From Rhypophila decipiens (Eukaryota; Ascomycota; Sordariomycetes; Sordariales; Naviculisporaceae), in NCBI GenBank assembly GCA_033297075.1, contig MU858069.1:186001-250000 (forward strand): a stretch of 64,000 nucleotides of DNA, read 5' to 3'. Position 1 is the first letter of the stretch. Every line of letters begins with the position of its first letter. Position numbers and translations under genes: made by a program. Below the pieces are notes generated by a model. It was not told the DNA's origin, made no database searches, and saw only the letters and a list, made by a program, of their open reading frames with translations. Positions 1 through 11,325 of this stretch are shown here, one piece after another.

Positions 1-2275
1 CAAGCGACATGCCAGATACGAGCCGTTGATGTGTCGCTACTCACCTTGGTCTCAAGATTGCGAAGACGTTTACGCAACTCGGCTAGTTCGGGTGCTGTTA
101 TGAGGTTGTTGTTGAGGTTCTGGACCATGATGCTGGCGAACTCGACATCTTCCTCCTTCTCGATACAATCGGCAAGGGTCCGGTAGATGCGCTCGGCGCT
201 GAGGCTGGTGCACAACTGGCGAATGATCAGGTTGCCGCGTGTCTCGAGAAGTTTCCGGTCTGTCGAAAAGAGCTGCAGAAGATTGACCATGAAATTGGTG
301 AAGTAATCATCTTCGCTGTTTCTTGATATCTGTGACAGCAGCTGTAAGTCTTTTGTTACTACTGCTTCGGCGGGATCCGATAGCGTCTTGAGCAATGCAG
401 GGAATGTCCCGTCGTTGAAAGCCAGCACTTTGCGAGGTGCTTTCCTGTGTAGCATGATCAGCCACGTCAGTGCGGCCACGCGAGTAGCTTCGTGGTCATT
501 GAGAAACAGCAGAGTAAGGGAGTTGACGGCAGCCGCATAGTCCAGATCCGCCTGGGGTTGTGTCATAGAAAGCGCCGGTGTAGGTGTCCGCGCAATCTGC
601 CGACCCTGGACCGGCGTAGGACTCCGTAGCTCAAACTCCCGTGAGCTTGATAAAGACGCTCGGTTACTAGCATTTCCCTCCGGACGGTCAAGAAGCCCTT
701 GGGGCGGGGCGGGGATTCTTGTTGCAGAGGGTTGTGATGTGTTCAGATCGGCCTCGTCGGAGAGAGAAACGACGTAGTCCATCAGCGACGTATTGACTCT
801 GGCAGCAGCTTGGCGAATCGATTCGACGCCGCTCGCCATTGCTGGCAACAAGTGGGCCAAAATCTTTGGGGTGAAGGGAAGCACCTCCTCTGGACAGATG
901 TCGAGGAATTCCACAATCCACCGAAGAGACTCCAGCAACCCATCCTCTTCTACAGACTTCATCAGCGGCCTCTGGATTGTAGTCGGAGCGGCAAACGTAC
1001 CTAGCGGCGAGTCGAGGGTGGCTGTTAGTATCTCCAAGATGGCCTTGTAGTTGATCTGGACATCCTGGCCTGGAACCCAGTCATCATCGCTGCTGTCGTC
1101 GTCCTCATTCGCTGTGGCAGAGCCCACTTCGTCGCCCTCTTCTGGGGCCAGCCTGACGCTCTCGCTGTCAATAGAATCCTCTCGCTTTCGCTTCGCATCT
1201 CCCTTTGACTTTTTGCTCTCGGCTATTCCCTTCTTCACACGAGCAATACGCTTGATCTCGTTCAGAAACTTGTCCAGGCAGCCTTGAGTAGCAACATGAA
1301 CGTCCCGGTTGGAGTCGCTGAGGAATCTGAGGAGACCGCCGAGAAACTCTGGCAGATACGTCACAAGCTCAAGATCCGGAATGGAATCGAGCAGGGTAAT
1401 CCAGCCGACCAGGAAGGTCCTTGTGAATGGATTGAGTGCGAAGATACGTTCCCTGAGAAGTGGGATGAATCGTTTCAAAGAGAAGGCAGTGGGCGGCTCG
1501 ATATGATCATCATTATTGGCCTCTTTGTCGTCCCCTTCAAATTCGGGAGGCTGCTGGAGGACTGAAACATATGTAGCAGCAGATTCAGACACAATATCCT
1601 TGATCAGACGGTCAAGGAGTTCTGCCCCATTCTTGACAGAAAGCTCAGAGTCGGCGCCAAGCTAAGATTGCAAGAGAAAGGTGAGCCAGGTAACATGGCG
1701 TGGTAGGGGCCAAGGGGATACGAACCTTGCATAGAGCGTCAAATATGTAGTTGAAATAAACCAAGATCTCGCCCTTGGCAACTTTGGCAATGTTGTACAT
1801 GGCCTCACAGGCATAGTACCTGACACGAGCATCCTGATCCGTAAAGCAGGCGAGCACTGGGGGAACAATGATTTCGAGGTGCTTGGGTAGTTCCTGTTTC
1901 GTCCCGCCTGAGGGTCAACTCTGGGAATACACGACGAGGTAGGAAAGCAACCACTCACGGTGCCGAGGGCAATAGCGGCAGCAGCCAGCCCTATCAAACC
2001 ACCATTACGTGCATGGGGCTGGTGGACCGAATATGCATAATCGTTGGAGAGCTGATCCAGAATGGCCTCAACTCTAGAGAAGTCCTTGGTAGCGACAAGC
2101 TCACGAATCACCCGCTCCAGCCTAGGTCGTTGCTTGTTATTAGAGTTGTGAAGCTGCGGAAATACTGGGCCGAAATTAGGGGCCGAACAAGCAGAGAAAT
2201 CACCTACTCGAGAGCTCCCACTTTGCGCTTGTCATAGAGCTTATCATTGAGAGCACGTTGGACGGCTGGGTCCAT
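1..2275 (-). CDS. VAC14: VAC14, scaffold of the PtdIns(3,5)P2 synthesis complex (3' partial)
   Basis: Vac14 is the HEAT-repeat scaffold that holds the Fab1/PIKfyve kinase and the Fig4 phosphatase at the vacuole membrane. Exons on the minus strand: 2275-2208, 2121-1959, 1893-1726 and 1661-45. They total 672 codons with no leftover base. A donor (GTGAGT, 44-39) then opens an intron that runs off the window, so the C-terminal end is missing. The start reads MDPAVQRALNDKLYDKRK, typical of the family. The HEAT region contains DARVRYYACEAMYNIAKVAK (exon 3). A Lys/acidic linker lies mid-protein, and the conserved C-terminal part reads MVQNLNNNLITAPELAELRK just before the last donor. Identification is by family recognition; splice sites are read directly. 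Confidence 0.93.
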
Positions 2276-3020
2276 AATGTTGGAGGTATTAAGTGATACA
2301 GAAGGGGATAAGCTGGAAAGGGTAGAGCGAGTCTCAAGGCACGGACTGGCGGGACAAATTCAGTCAGAGCCCGGCAAACATGTCCGCTCCGGAGACCTGG
2401 AAAATTACGGAAGATGTGTCGGTTGCTAGGGAGAAGCGGGTTCGGAAGCAGATGCAGTCTCGGCGGCTGAAGAGGTTGCCGGAAATGTTCAGTGACTCTT
2501 AGGACGGATTCTGCGTGTTCGGTGAATGGGAGTCTGAAGTCCGGGACCCGAGACTGAGGTCACAGGTGGAGGGATCCGCAATGGCTGCGCGTAGGGCCGC
2601 GACCTTGCCTCTTTGGACCACGGCCACTACGTACTGCTGGGGTAGGGCCTGAAACCAGGTGTCAGCGGCGGCTGTTAGCGACACCCACTGCAGCGAGGTG
2701 GGGGTGAACTGTTTATTGTCGCTGCGCCTTCCGTCGGCCTTTTGCACCCCAATCTCGGGACAATCACCTATGACGTCTTAAGCCCCTCCAAGAACCTCGT
2801 TTTTCAAGCTACGGATGGGCATCAAGTGAGGTTGTCGCTGCTTTTCACAATGAAATGCTGGTGAAGGGTCGCTCGGAATTCATTTTCTTAGTGTACTACC
2901 CGGTCGCGATAGCCTGTTGAGGTTGAGATTGGCGAGGTGAAGTGCCTGGTTGAAAAGCGAGGAAGGCACAGGGTCCTCAACTGCCCCTCAGCTGCCCCTG
3001 TGACCCTAGCCTCTGACGCG
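2276..3020. other. intergenic, upstream of VAC14
   Basis: This 0.75-kb stretch must hold the VAC14 promoter and 5' leader, and perhaps a promoter for the weak plus-strand candidate that follows. No recognisable coding or RNA gene is seen. The open frames here are short and mostly lack an ATG. Confidence 0.5.
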
Positions 3021-3495
3021 ATGCTGCTGTGGCTCGGTTGTACGTATCTCGGTGCCTTCCGTCTCATGAAATTCCCCGCTCAGGCCGGCAGAGATAAACT
3101 TACATTACTCTGTGGCTCGCCTTCTTCAATGAACATGGCTTGGGAACATTATGGGTTTCTCCGGGATTTTCTTACAGCAGCAGCGACAGATCGGCCAAGC
3201 GAGGGAATGATCGAGCTTGATCTGCAATCACTCCTCAACGTCACTGCAGCCCGCAACCCATCGAGTTTTATTTTACTCACGATGTAAGTGGACTGGCTGA
3301 CTACGGACAGCACTAACCGCGTCCAGGTTCGCCCAAAGGTACTTTGAAGCAAGTCCACATACCTTACTTGCTCTGCAGTCTCCGCTGCTCGACGCGCAGC
3401 TTAAAAGAAACCATACTTCTTTTTCTGTCACCCAGGCGAGCCAATCACCATTCACCTGTTTTCACCGGCGATGGGTTTGGTATAGCTCACGATAG
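3021..3495 (+). CDS. candidate two-exon gene, unknown product (weak)
   Basis: Not recognised. Exon 3021-3283 starts at an ATG (reading MLLWLGCTYLGAF) and is open to a GTAAGT donor. The 43-nt intron 3284-3326 has a CACTAAC branch-point match and ends in CCAG. Exon 3327-3495 continues in frame (AT|G, then FAQRYFEASPHTLL) to a TAG. The product would be 143 residues, with a hydrophobic start and no domain I can name. The frame stays open upstream to a GTG at 2937 without another ATG, so a further 5' exon is possible. The complete donor-branch-acceptor set that preserves the frame is the only support; it could be a coincidence or part of a non-coding transcript. Confidence 0.25.
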
Positions 3496-3510
3496 CTCAT
3501 GATAGCTCGG
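3481..3510. repeat. three tandem 10-bp repeats (GATAGCTCA-type)
   Basis: Three consecutive 10-bp units of the form (G/T)ATAGCTC(A/G)(C/T/G) lie head to tail, overlapping the end of the weak candidate gene. GATA cores recur every 10 bp, about one helical turn. Fungal GATA factors bind such cores, but there is no other evidence of function. Confidence 0.45.
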
Positions 3511-6500
3511 GAGGCAAGAAAACCATGACCAAAGCCTGAACGACTGCCGGTGTCGACCATGAAGATAATATCCCCGAATCACAAGGCTGGCAGGCGACCA
3601 CCTCATCCCACACCTGCCGTTGCGGCAATCACCGGCCTCATTGAGAGGTGTACCCTACCAAACTGTTACATCTACCAGTGACAGCATTCTCTCAAACTGC
3701 GCTACCATACCAAGACTACGTACCGGCAGGTCCTGACAGTCCAGATCTTGCCGCTTGAATTACATCATGGATGGCTGAAACAACCCAACCCATTGCCAGA
3801 AATGTGTTCTAGCGCTTCTAGAAAACAGGGGTTTTGCTTGGTTTTGCTATCTTTGGCTGCTTCCTGTTCCACACAACGAACCAGATATGGTATCAGTTCC
3901 AGGGGGGCATTAGTCTGGGGAAACGCCACTGCGGCTCTCGGTAGCCTCACCGCTGAATACAATCCTCTTGTTGGAATTGGAGACAAGGTCTGGGGTATGT
4001 CGATACGGAGGGTCACCGCCGAAAAATCACTGCTCATCCTATCGCATCAACTTCCGCCATCCGTCTCCTCGCACAAATGGGAGGCTTTACTGCATATGGA
4101 CATCCTGGATGGACTGCCAAGTTTGTACTGAGTTCGAACCTCGTCGGCCGGCAAGTGTCGTTGCCCATCGTGGAGTGCCTCTAGAAAATGGCTCGAGGAT
4201 CATACTCTGCTCGGTGGCTCTCGTCATTGTGCAGGATTTCCAGGCACCAGGCTTGCACTGCCTTCGGCTGAGCGTCGTCAATCCATTCAGTTCTGTATTT
4301 GTTATGTGGCACTGGCTTAGACTCTCGGACTTGGTATACCAGTGGTATATGACCATTGATTCTCGGGTCTGTTATTGGATTTGGATGCCATGAAGATCAC
4401 TCTGCTTTTGGTTGGCCCTCTCGCCGTACAGTAGATAACGTGCAAGGTCGCGTTAGCCGGTGAAGGAGCGCGTGATGCTTCTTGCCTTCGGACGCAACCA
4501 GCTTCATCTCTTGCATGGAATCGGCATGGGATTTTGAGCGGCTGGCTTTTCTCAGTACAGGCTGCTCGGCTTTCCCCGTTGGTCAGGGCTGGTCATTCCT
4601 CATTTGCTTGTGTCTGGAAACCTCACCAAAGGTGCACAGAACATCCTGAAATATGCATGAGCAGCAAGTATTGCAATGAGAAGCTTAGTGAGACGCCATA
4701 CTTCCTGGCCCCTTCTCCGCCCCATATCCTCCTCCCCATGGTTTGTAAGACATCCATTACTTGCTCTGACCAGATCCTCCCCCTTGCTTGGACGAGTGTG
4801 GGTATTCACCAGTGCCACCCCCCTTGGGATCCGACTTCTTTGCTCTTTCTTCCTTGTTATTGTGTGCGGCGATCGCTGCGCGTCTGGCGAAGTCGTCCTG
4901 TCGAGATTTGCTTAGATATTTCTGTCTGAGGGTGAGAGAAGCTGGAAAGAGCTCACGTTTCTACCTCTGGCCTTGCTGATTCGTTCGGCCGCCGCGTCAT
5001 CCATCTTGCCTTTACCCATGACTTCTCGACTATCAATCGGTACAAATATCACAGTGTTGGTGTTCAAGGGACGGAAAATATCGTCACCAGCCTTGAAGGG
5101 CGGTGGCAGAATGAGGCCTCGGCTTAAACCAGGTCAAAGCTCGATTTCCAACGAGTGGCCGAGCACAGAGGAAGGATTCCTGGAATGATCAGTGACAACG
5201 GGGGAACCAGATGCTCGAGATATCCAGCATTTTGGATGGGAAGATGGCGGGCAGCGACTGTTATATACGTCCAGAAAAGCCTGCACGCCCCGGTATATGA
5301 TATCCCGCCTGTGTTGCCAATCTCGCTTTTCCAAGACCTCACGATGGCAAGGATGGATGACAATGCTCAAACCTCGGCGGCGAAGCCCCTCCAATGGCAT
5401 AACGACCAAAATGTGCAAGTGGTCCGTTGACCGTCGGCAACCCATATCTGGCATTGGCTTGCTCAGATTCTGCTCAAGCAATATTTCTCAGTCATTCTCT
5501 TGGCACCTGGGCAGCAGATACCAAAGAGGTCAAACAGCTCGGATGCGATCCGTGTGCTATACTGCCAGGCCCTAGCGGAGAAGCCTCCGGGCGCCCTTAT
5601 TCTTCAGCACAAGATGTCAAGGCCAGCGGATAGTATATGTATGGCAGTGAAATTCAGAGCCAACATCCGCTGCATAGACCTGCACCATGGCAGGATCAGG
5701 TACTACAAGACTCGTTCACAGCCAGTGCCTAACCCCCCTCCCGCATACCCCTGACTGATGATCTCCTGGCTTTAGCAGGCTAGTAGTTGCTCAACGGAGT
5801 CAGCGGTACAGAAGTTCGGTCTAGTCACACACCTCCCAATGAGCGATATCAGGAAATACGGCACATTATCCGTTCTCGGCATTGCGTCCTTTGGATAACC
5901 AATCCAGAGCCGACTGCCCACGGTGCTCAGATCTCGATAGGTCGAGAGAAAAAGCAAGCCCGTCGTAAATTCCTATATCATTACAATCCAAGCTTATCGA
6001 GAAACAGGGCTGTCCCAAATGGACTCGTGGTAGGCTATCCATTTATACGTCGGATTGATCTTCATTCAGAAGCAGACCATTCTCGCTGGAAGCTATTGGC
6101 GAAAGCAACATAGTCTGTCAGACGAGAAGATAATGTGCTAGCAACAAAGACATCTGCATTAGTGCTGAGGTATTTCAGAGCCAGAGAGAATCATTCGCTG
6201 AGGACGCCCATGTCCCAGAGGTCGATGTCATGTAGAGGCGCTGGAATCTAGTGGTCACGAACACCATGGCGCCAGCTCTCTGGGCCTCTTTGTTCGGCCG
6301 CCGGCGAGTGAGCACGAGCAACGTGTTCATACGATTGCTTGACATGGCTTGGGGGAACCGAATGCTCGGGTTCACCTTACCTGAGACAGGCTTCCGTGAG
6401 GAAGGCTGGAACGAAGGCGGGTACTCTCGCAAGTACCCTTTCTGGCGACTTCATCAACTAGGTGGAAATGTAATCAACCATCCTCGGACAAAGGTTCGCA

Positions 6501-8576
6501 GGTAGCCTTCTAGAGCAGAATCATTGCGGCTAGCGACCCAACCCGAACGTCAAGAGCCAACAATATTCCATCAACTCTGTGGATATCGACGTACGAGGGC
6601 GATCACCAGCTATTGTAGGCGAGATGGGAGGCCGGAGGCGGGCATGAAAGGTGACAGAATATCCGACTAACACCAGCTGATGGGTCCGGGTCAGGGCAGC
6701 CAGCAAACAGAAAAGATGTTGACCAAGGTGTTCTAAATCCGTTGACAGGCAGACTTGGTTCGGCTCTGGCCCGCTACATGTCTTGCAGACACCTTACAGA
6801 TTCGAAGCAGCATGCCGGCCGCCCCGGAAGTAACATTATATCCTCGCATTTTCCTGGTGGGATCAGACAGACGCACACGGATCCACGATGAACCACACGA
6901 CGCCGGCGGCGTCTCGAATGACCCGCAGTATTATGTCACGAATCTCACGACGAGGAAGCTTTTGTATTGGCACATATGCGGCATGCAAGGTGAACGAATT
7001 GGATTTGCTGAAAAGGGGCATGGGGGTCAGTCATGCAATCGAGAAAATACGGGCAAGAAGAACCTCCCCTGATCCCAGTCGCTTGTCTCCTTCCCCCCCT
7101 CCTCCTTCGACTTCCCAGTTCGAGGGGGAAAGCTTGCTGCGGGCAACGATGAATCGAATGCAAGCCCGATCTCGACAACTTTTGCCATTCAAGGACCATC
7201 GCCGAGGCACTTGTATGTAAGTGCAGTTTCTCTTACATCTGATACGGGTAGATGGTGGCGGCCTTGGTCCCGTTCACACCTGGACACAGTGAAATGGCCG
7301 ACGTGTGTGCATGACCTACATACAGTACAGTACGAATATGCCTACCTTCGGTGTGGCAGTCCCGGCGTCATGGTTCCTGCCCCAACAAGCCGCTTCCCTT
7401 TCCTTCTTTCTGTCAGTCATTTCCACTGATCCAGAAAAGAAAAACAGAAAATGACTACGAAGGAGAGGTGAGAAAATGACAAGTGACACAGAAAAAGGGG
7501 GCCAAGGAACAGGGGACAGAATAAGCGGTGGGCGAATGTACATATTTACTCCGTACTCCGCCAAAGCTGCGAGATTCCTCCTGCACTTCAACCGTTTTGA
7601 TTCTGCACCGAAAGGAGAATGAGTCAATGGCAGAGATATTTTAGTTCTCAGGCCGCAAGACTCGAGACACTACATGAATAAATGCCTCTCGGCTTATCCT
7701 TTCTCCTTACACCTCCCCGGACGCCACATCGGCAGAATAAATCCGAGATGGGTCAGCCATCAATTACCAATATATCAACAGCTTTTCTTGCTTTTGTCCC
7801 AGGCACATACAAGGGGAATTAGAGCCTGAGGCACGGAATGGTACTTCATGTGCTTTCTTATCAGATCAAACTGCTGAAATCCTATATATATGTACCAACA
7901 AGGCGGGTGTGATATCGTGGACTAAATGTCAAGCAGCGAACGGAGCATCATGCCCAATGCGTTTTGTGATGGCCATGAATGCATATATCTATTTGTTTTC
8001 CCATACAGGGTCGATACCACGGCGATTCCTCACCCACACACACCTAAATGTCTCGCAGCTATTCCCTCGTGACCATGTTTAGGGCAAGGAAGATTCTGAA
8101 ATTCAAAATAAAGAAGCGGAGCTAACAAACAAGGATACGTTGATGTTCTGGAGTCTGGTCGTTCCTGGTCTGGCCCATGGACCGAAATGGATGGTGGTAC
8201 ATGTTTCTTCTTCCTGCTTGATATCGTTTCACTTTAGCAGAGTCCATTCAGATATACGTCTGTAAGCACCCAAGAGACACTAATACAACACCGGGTATTT
8301 CATGACCAGATCCTGCCCTACAGGAGCTGAGAGCATTAAAAGATATTGAATCTTTGGTCATGTACGTAACGTCTACCAATCAATTATATACCGTCCCCGG
8401 CTACTTCTCTCCTCCCCTTTCACCCCAACGACATCAATTTCCCAAAGATCAAGAGTATCGTGGTCCCCATAATGCAAGCAGAACAAGAGCAAGACCCCAA
8501 CCCCCCGAGAGGACATGCGAACCACAACAACTCAACCAAAACCCAAGCCCAAGGCACAACAAGACAGTCCCAAGGT
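3496..8576. other. gene-poor intergenic region, 5 kb
   Basis: No gene is recognisable on either strand. Open frames are short (up to about 140 codons), overlap in several frames, often begin at non-ATG codons and match no family I know. One ATG-initiated frame (3802-4131) has a signal-peptide-like N terminus and is treated as a low-grade finding. The stretch downstream of about 7600 probably includes the 3' UTR of the desaturase gene. Confidence 0.5.
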
Positions 8577-10378
8577 TCAATGAGAATGCTTATGTCCACC
8601 ACCGCTAGTCATAATAACACCCTGACACTTTCTCAAAATAGCCGCCTGCCTCGAGACCTCGGCCAATCTTCCAATAACCTCTTTATTCCCATCCACAAAC
8701 CCATAAAGCGCATACGGCACACCAACATCCTCACAAAACTCTTGCACCAGTCTCTGGGCCCGGCGGAGGTTATGTCTCGGCATACGAGGAAACAAATGGT
8801 GAATGGCTTGAAACTGCAGCCCGCCATGGAACCAATCCAGCCAGGTGGGACAGTCAACGTCCATAGTCGTCCGCAGCATCTTTTGCGGGAAGGATTCCTC
8901 TGTGCCTAGGTCGGCTGTGCTCATCGCAAAGTGGGATAAAGTGATTTGGACGTGCAAGGGCGCTGTTACCATGTGGGAGATCATGACAAAGATGAAGCGG
9001 TGGAAGTTGGTGTCGATGGATTTGTACACCATCAGGTAGCCGAACCAGTACCAGAAGAAGACTGTGCCTGCGATCTCGAGGTAGCGATGCCACGCTGCTG
9101 GACCCTTGCGGGGACCTTGGCCGAGGATGAGATACATCCATGATAGGCGGTAGAGGTTGAACCGGCCAAATAGGAGGATGAGGTAGTACGTGTAGTGCTG
9201 GACACGGATGAGGGCCTTGGCGAAGGCGTCGTAGTGCATTATGTGGTCGTAGTAGGTTGATTTCAGGGAGGTCAGGAAGCGGTGAGAGACGGCGAAGAAG
9301 GGGAGGTGCTCGATGTCTGGGTCGTGCTCGGGGGAGTTGGTGACGATGTGGTGGACGTTGTGGTTGCGCTTCCACCAGCCGATGGACAGGCCGCCTATGA
9401 AGTCGGCGATGATGATGCCGATTACTGTGTCGGCATGTAGGTTGTGCGTGATTCCCATGTGGCCTGCGTCGTGCGCCGTGAAGACAAGTTGGTGCCAGAG
9501 CGCGCCTAGACATAGGGCGCTGGGGATATACCATTGCCATTTGAGAAAGACGAGTGTCAGGGTGGCGAGGGAAAGCCAGCGTACACCTTCGATGGCATAG
9601 GCGTAGTAGTTGCAGTCGAAGAGGCGTTCGGCCATCAACTTCTCGTATAATAACCGGTATTTGTGCACAATCTCTCCTTGGACCTCGGGCTCCAGCGAGG
9701 GGTACTTGTCAAGGTCCAGCATGATCTCCTTCTTGGTGAGCGCGTCAAGATGGGCCATGCCGTCAAACGGCTTGTCAGCCTGCTGCTCGTCTGTTGACGA
9801 GACAGACGAGACGGAGGCTGCCATCGAGCCCCGAGCTCGCAGGCCAGCTCTTGGCTCGTCCGCGTCAAATACGGCCGATGGGGAAGATGACCTGGAACTG
9901 CCGTCACTGGATAAAGCCGCAGCGTTGTTGATGCTGTCTTCAGCCTCGTCGTCACCGACAGAGGCAGGACGGAACTTGCCGCCTTGAATAGGCGGCACAA
10001 AGTTCTTCCAGCAGCCCTCGATCGTCCCAATGCGATACCTCTCCATCATCTTGCGGGCCTCTGCCGAGTGAAGCCTTAATCAAGGTTAGTGGCCCAGAAC
10101 AAGAAAAGAGTCAGAACGAAAGAACAGTAACCAAAGATGCTTACTTACCCATTGATCTCATCAGTAGCATCCCGGCCAACCATGTGCATCATAGCCTTGT
10201 CACCGCCGGGGTGATACTTGAGAAAGGCATCTGTCTTGAGGACATAGTTGTCCAGTATGATGATGAGGCGGCCATCGGCAATCATGGACTCGACTTGACG
10301 CCGGGACAAGACGGGAAGTGGCCGTTTTGGCGGGCTCAATTGCACCGGATGGCCATTATGAAGCTCTATGACCGCCAT
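8577..10378 (-). CDS. delta(8) sphingolipid (long-chain base) desaturase with cytochrome b5 domain
   Basis: ER membrane enzyme that introduces the delta-8 double bond into the sphingoid base of ceramides on the way to fungal glucosylceramide. Two exons (10378-10149 and 10074-8577) give 575 residues; the 74-nt intron has GTAAGT and AAG ends. The N-terminal cytochrome b5 domain carries the haem motif HPGGD (residues 56-60). A Ser-rich linker follows (about 110-170), then the membrane desaturase domain with three His boxes: HDAGH (278-282), HNVHH (315-319) and the front-end desaturase type QAIHH near residue 500. The b5 fusion and QxxHH third box separate it from delta-9 acyl-CoA and delta-4 sphingolipid desaturases. 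A related front-end fatty acid desaturase is the main alternative. Upstream lie three 33-bp CCAAT repeats. Confidence 0.9.
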
Positions 10379-11325
10379 CTGGAAACCGGTAGGTGACTGT
10401 AGACTCCAACTTGTTCACCGGTTTTTGGTGGAGCTCAAAACTCTAGCCGCGAAGGTGTGTTTAGGTGTGTGCAGGCGTGCGTGGATGAAACGATCGACAG
10501 ACAACGAAAGAATGCAGCAACATAAAGGCACGCAGGCACTTAAAAAAACGGCTGAACTGAAAACAAACACGCTTCAAGTCCTTCTAACCATCCATTGGTG
10601 TTTTGTTCCCTTATCGTACGATGGGAAGCCTTTTGTCGTATGTTAGTGAAGGGAGTCCAGATAGCTTAAATAAACGTTGAAGAGGAGTGTGAGGACCAAG
10701 AATAAGGCTAGGGATTGGCTGGGAGGGACAGAAAGGACCTGCATGAAGATTAAAAAGAAGGCTGCGGATTGGCTGCCAGGCAAGAAGACGACCTGCATGA
10801 GTGCCAATGCCAATATATTTACACCCGGATTGGCTGGGAGGCACGGAGCGGACCTGCATCAATATATCGACCTAATATTGACTCCCCGAGGCTCGTCACA
10901 TATAAAAGTGGATACTCTGATGTGAAGCTTCTGTCACAACTCTATATATGATTTTTTTTAATACATATTGTATTAGAAAGTTATGCCCATTCCCCCGTGC
11001 AAACTATTAACTTGCTATTTTCTGTATACCGGCCCAAGTCGTCGTTCCAATACAATTATCAAAATATGCGTTTGACCGGGCGCATGCTCCCGCTCTCCGG
11101 AGAACGGCATGACAATCCGAGGCACGGTGGAGCTCATGCTCAGAAGATAAGCACTCCGATAAAGCCAGGAAGGGACTATCCGTCTAAACGCTCCTTAAAC
11201 ATGGAACCTTGCCAACCCGGCGGCGTCTATTTACCCATTGCCTTGGGGGAAAACAAGCTAAAGTACAAGTACACACAAGAAAAACGCGCCCTTCAGCCCA
11301 TCATGAACCGCTCAGAACAAATAAT
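10379..11325. other. intergenic, desaturase promoter and LPD1 3' flank
   Basis: Both neighbours are on the minus strand, so this interval carries the promoter of the desaturase and the terminator region of LPD1. It contains the triplicated CCAAT element described separately and no gene. Confidence 0.6.
10712..10859 (-). promoter_or_regulatory. three 33-bp imperfect repeats with CCAAT boxes upstream of the desaturase
   Basis: Units at 10712-10744, 10766-10798 and 10827-10859 are each exactly 33 bp. They start with GGATTGGCTG and end with ACCTGCAT. Read on the coding strand of the desaturase, each holds CAGCCAATCC, a CCAAT box of the kind bound by the HAP/CBC complex. Start-to-start spacing is 54 and 61 bp. 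They lie about 330-480 bp upstream of the desaturase start codon. Two further CCAAT words on the plus strand fall between units 2 and 3. That they act on the desaturase is inferred from position. Confidence 0.55.

Noticed and set aside
4126..4145. GAGTTCGAACCTC resembling a tRNA B box
   Set aside because: No matching A box or acceptor stem upstream and the T stem is imperfect, so it is not a tRNA gene.
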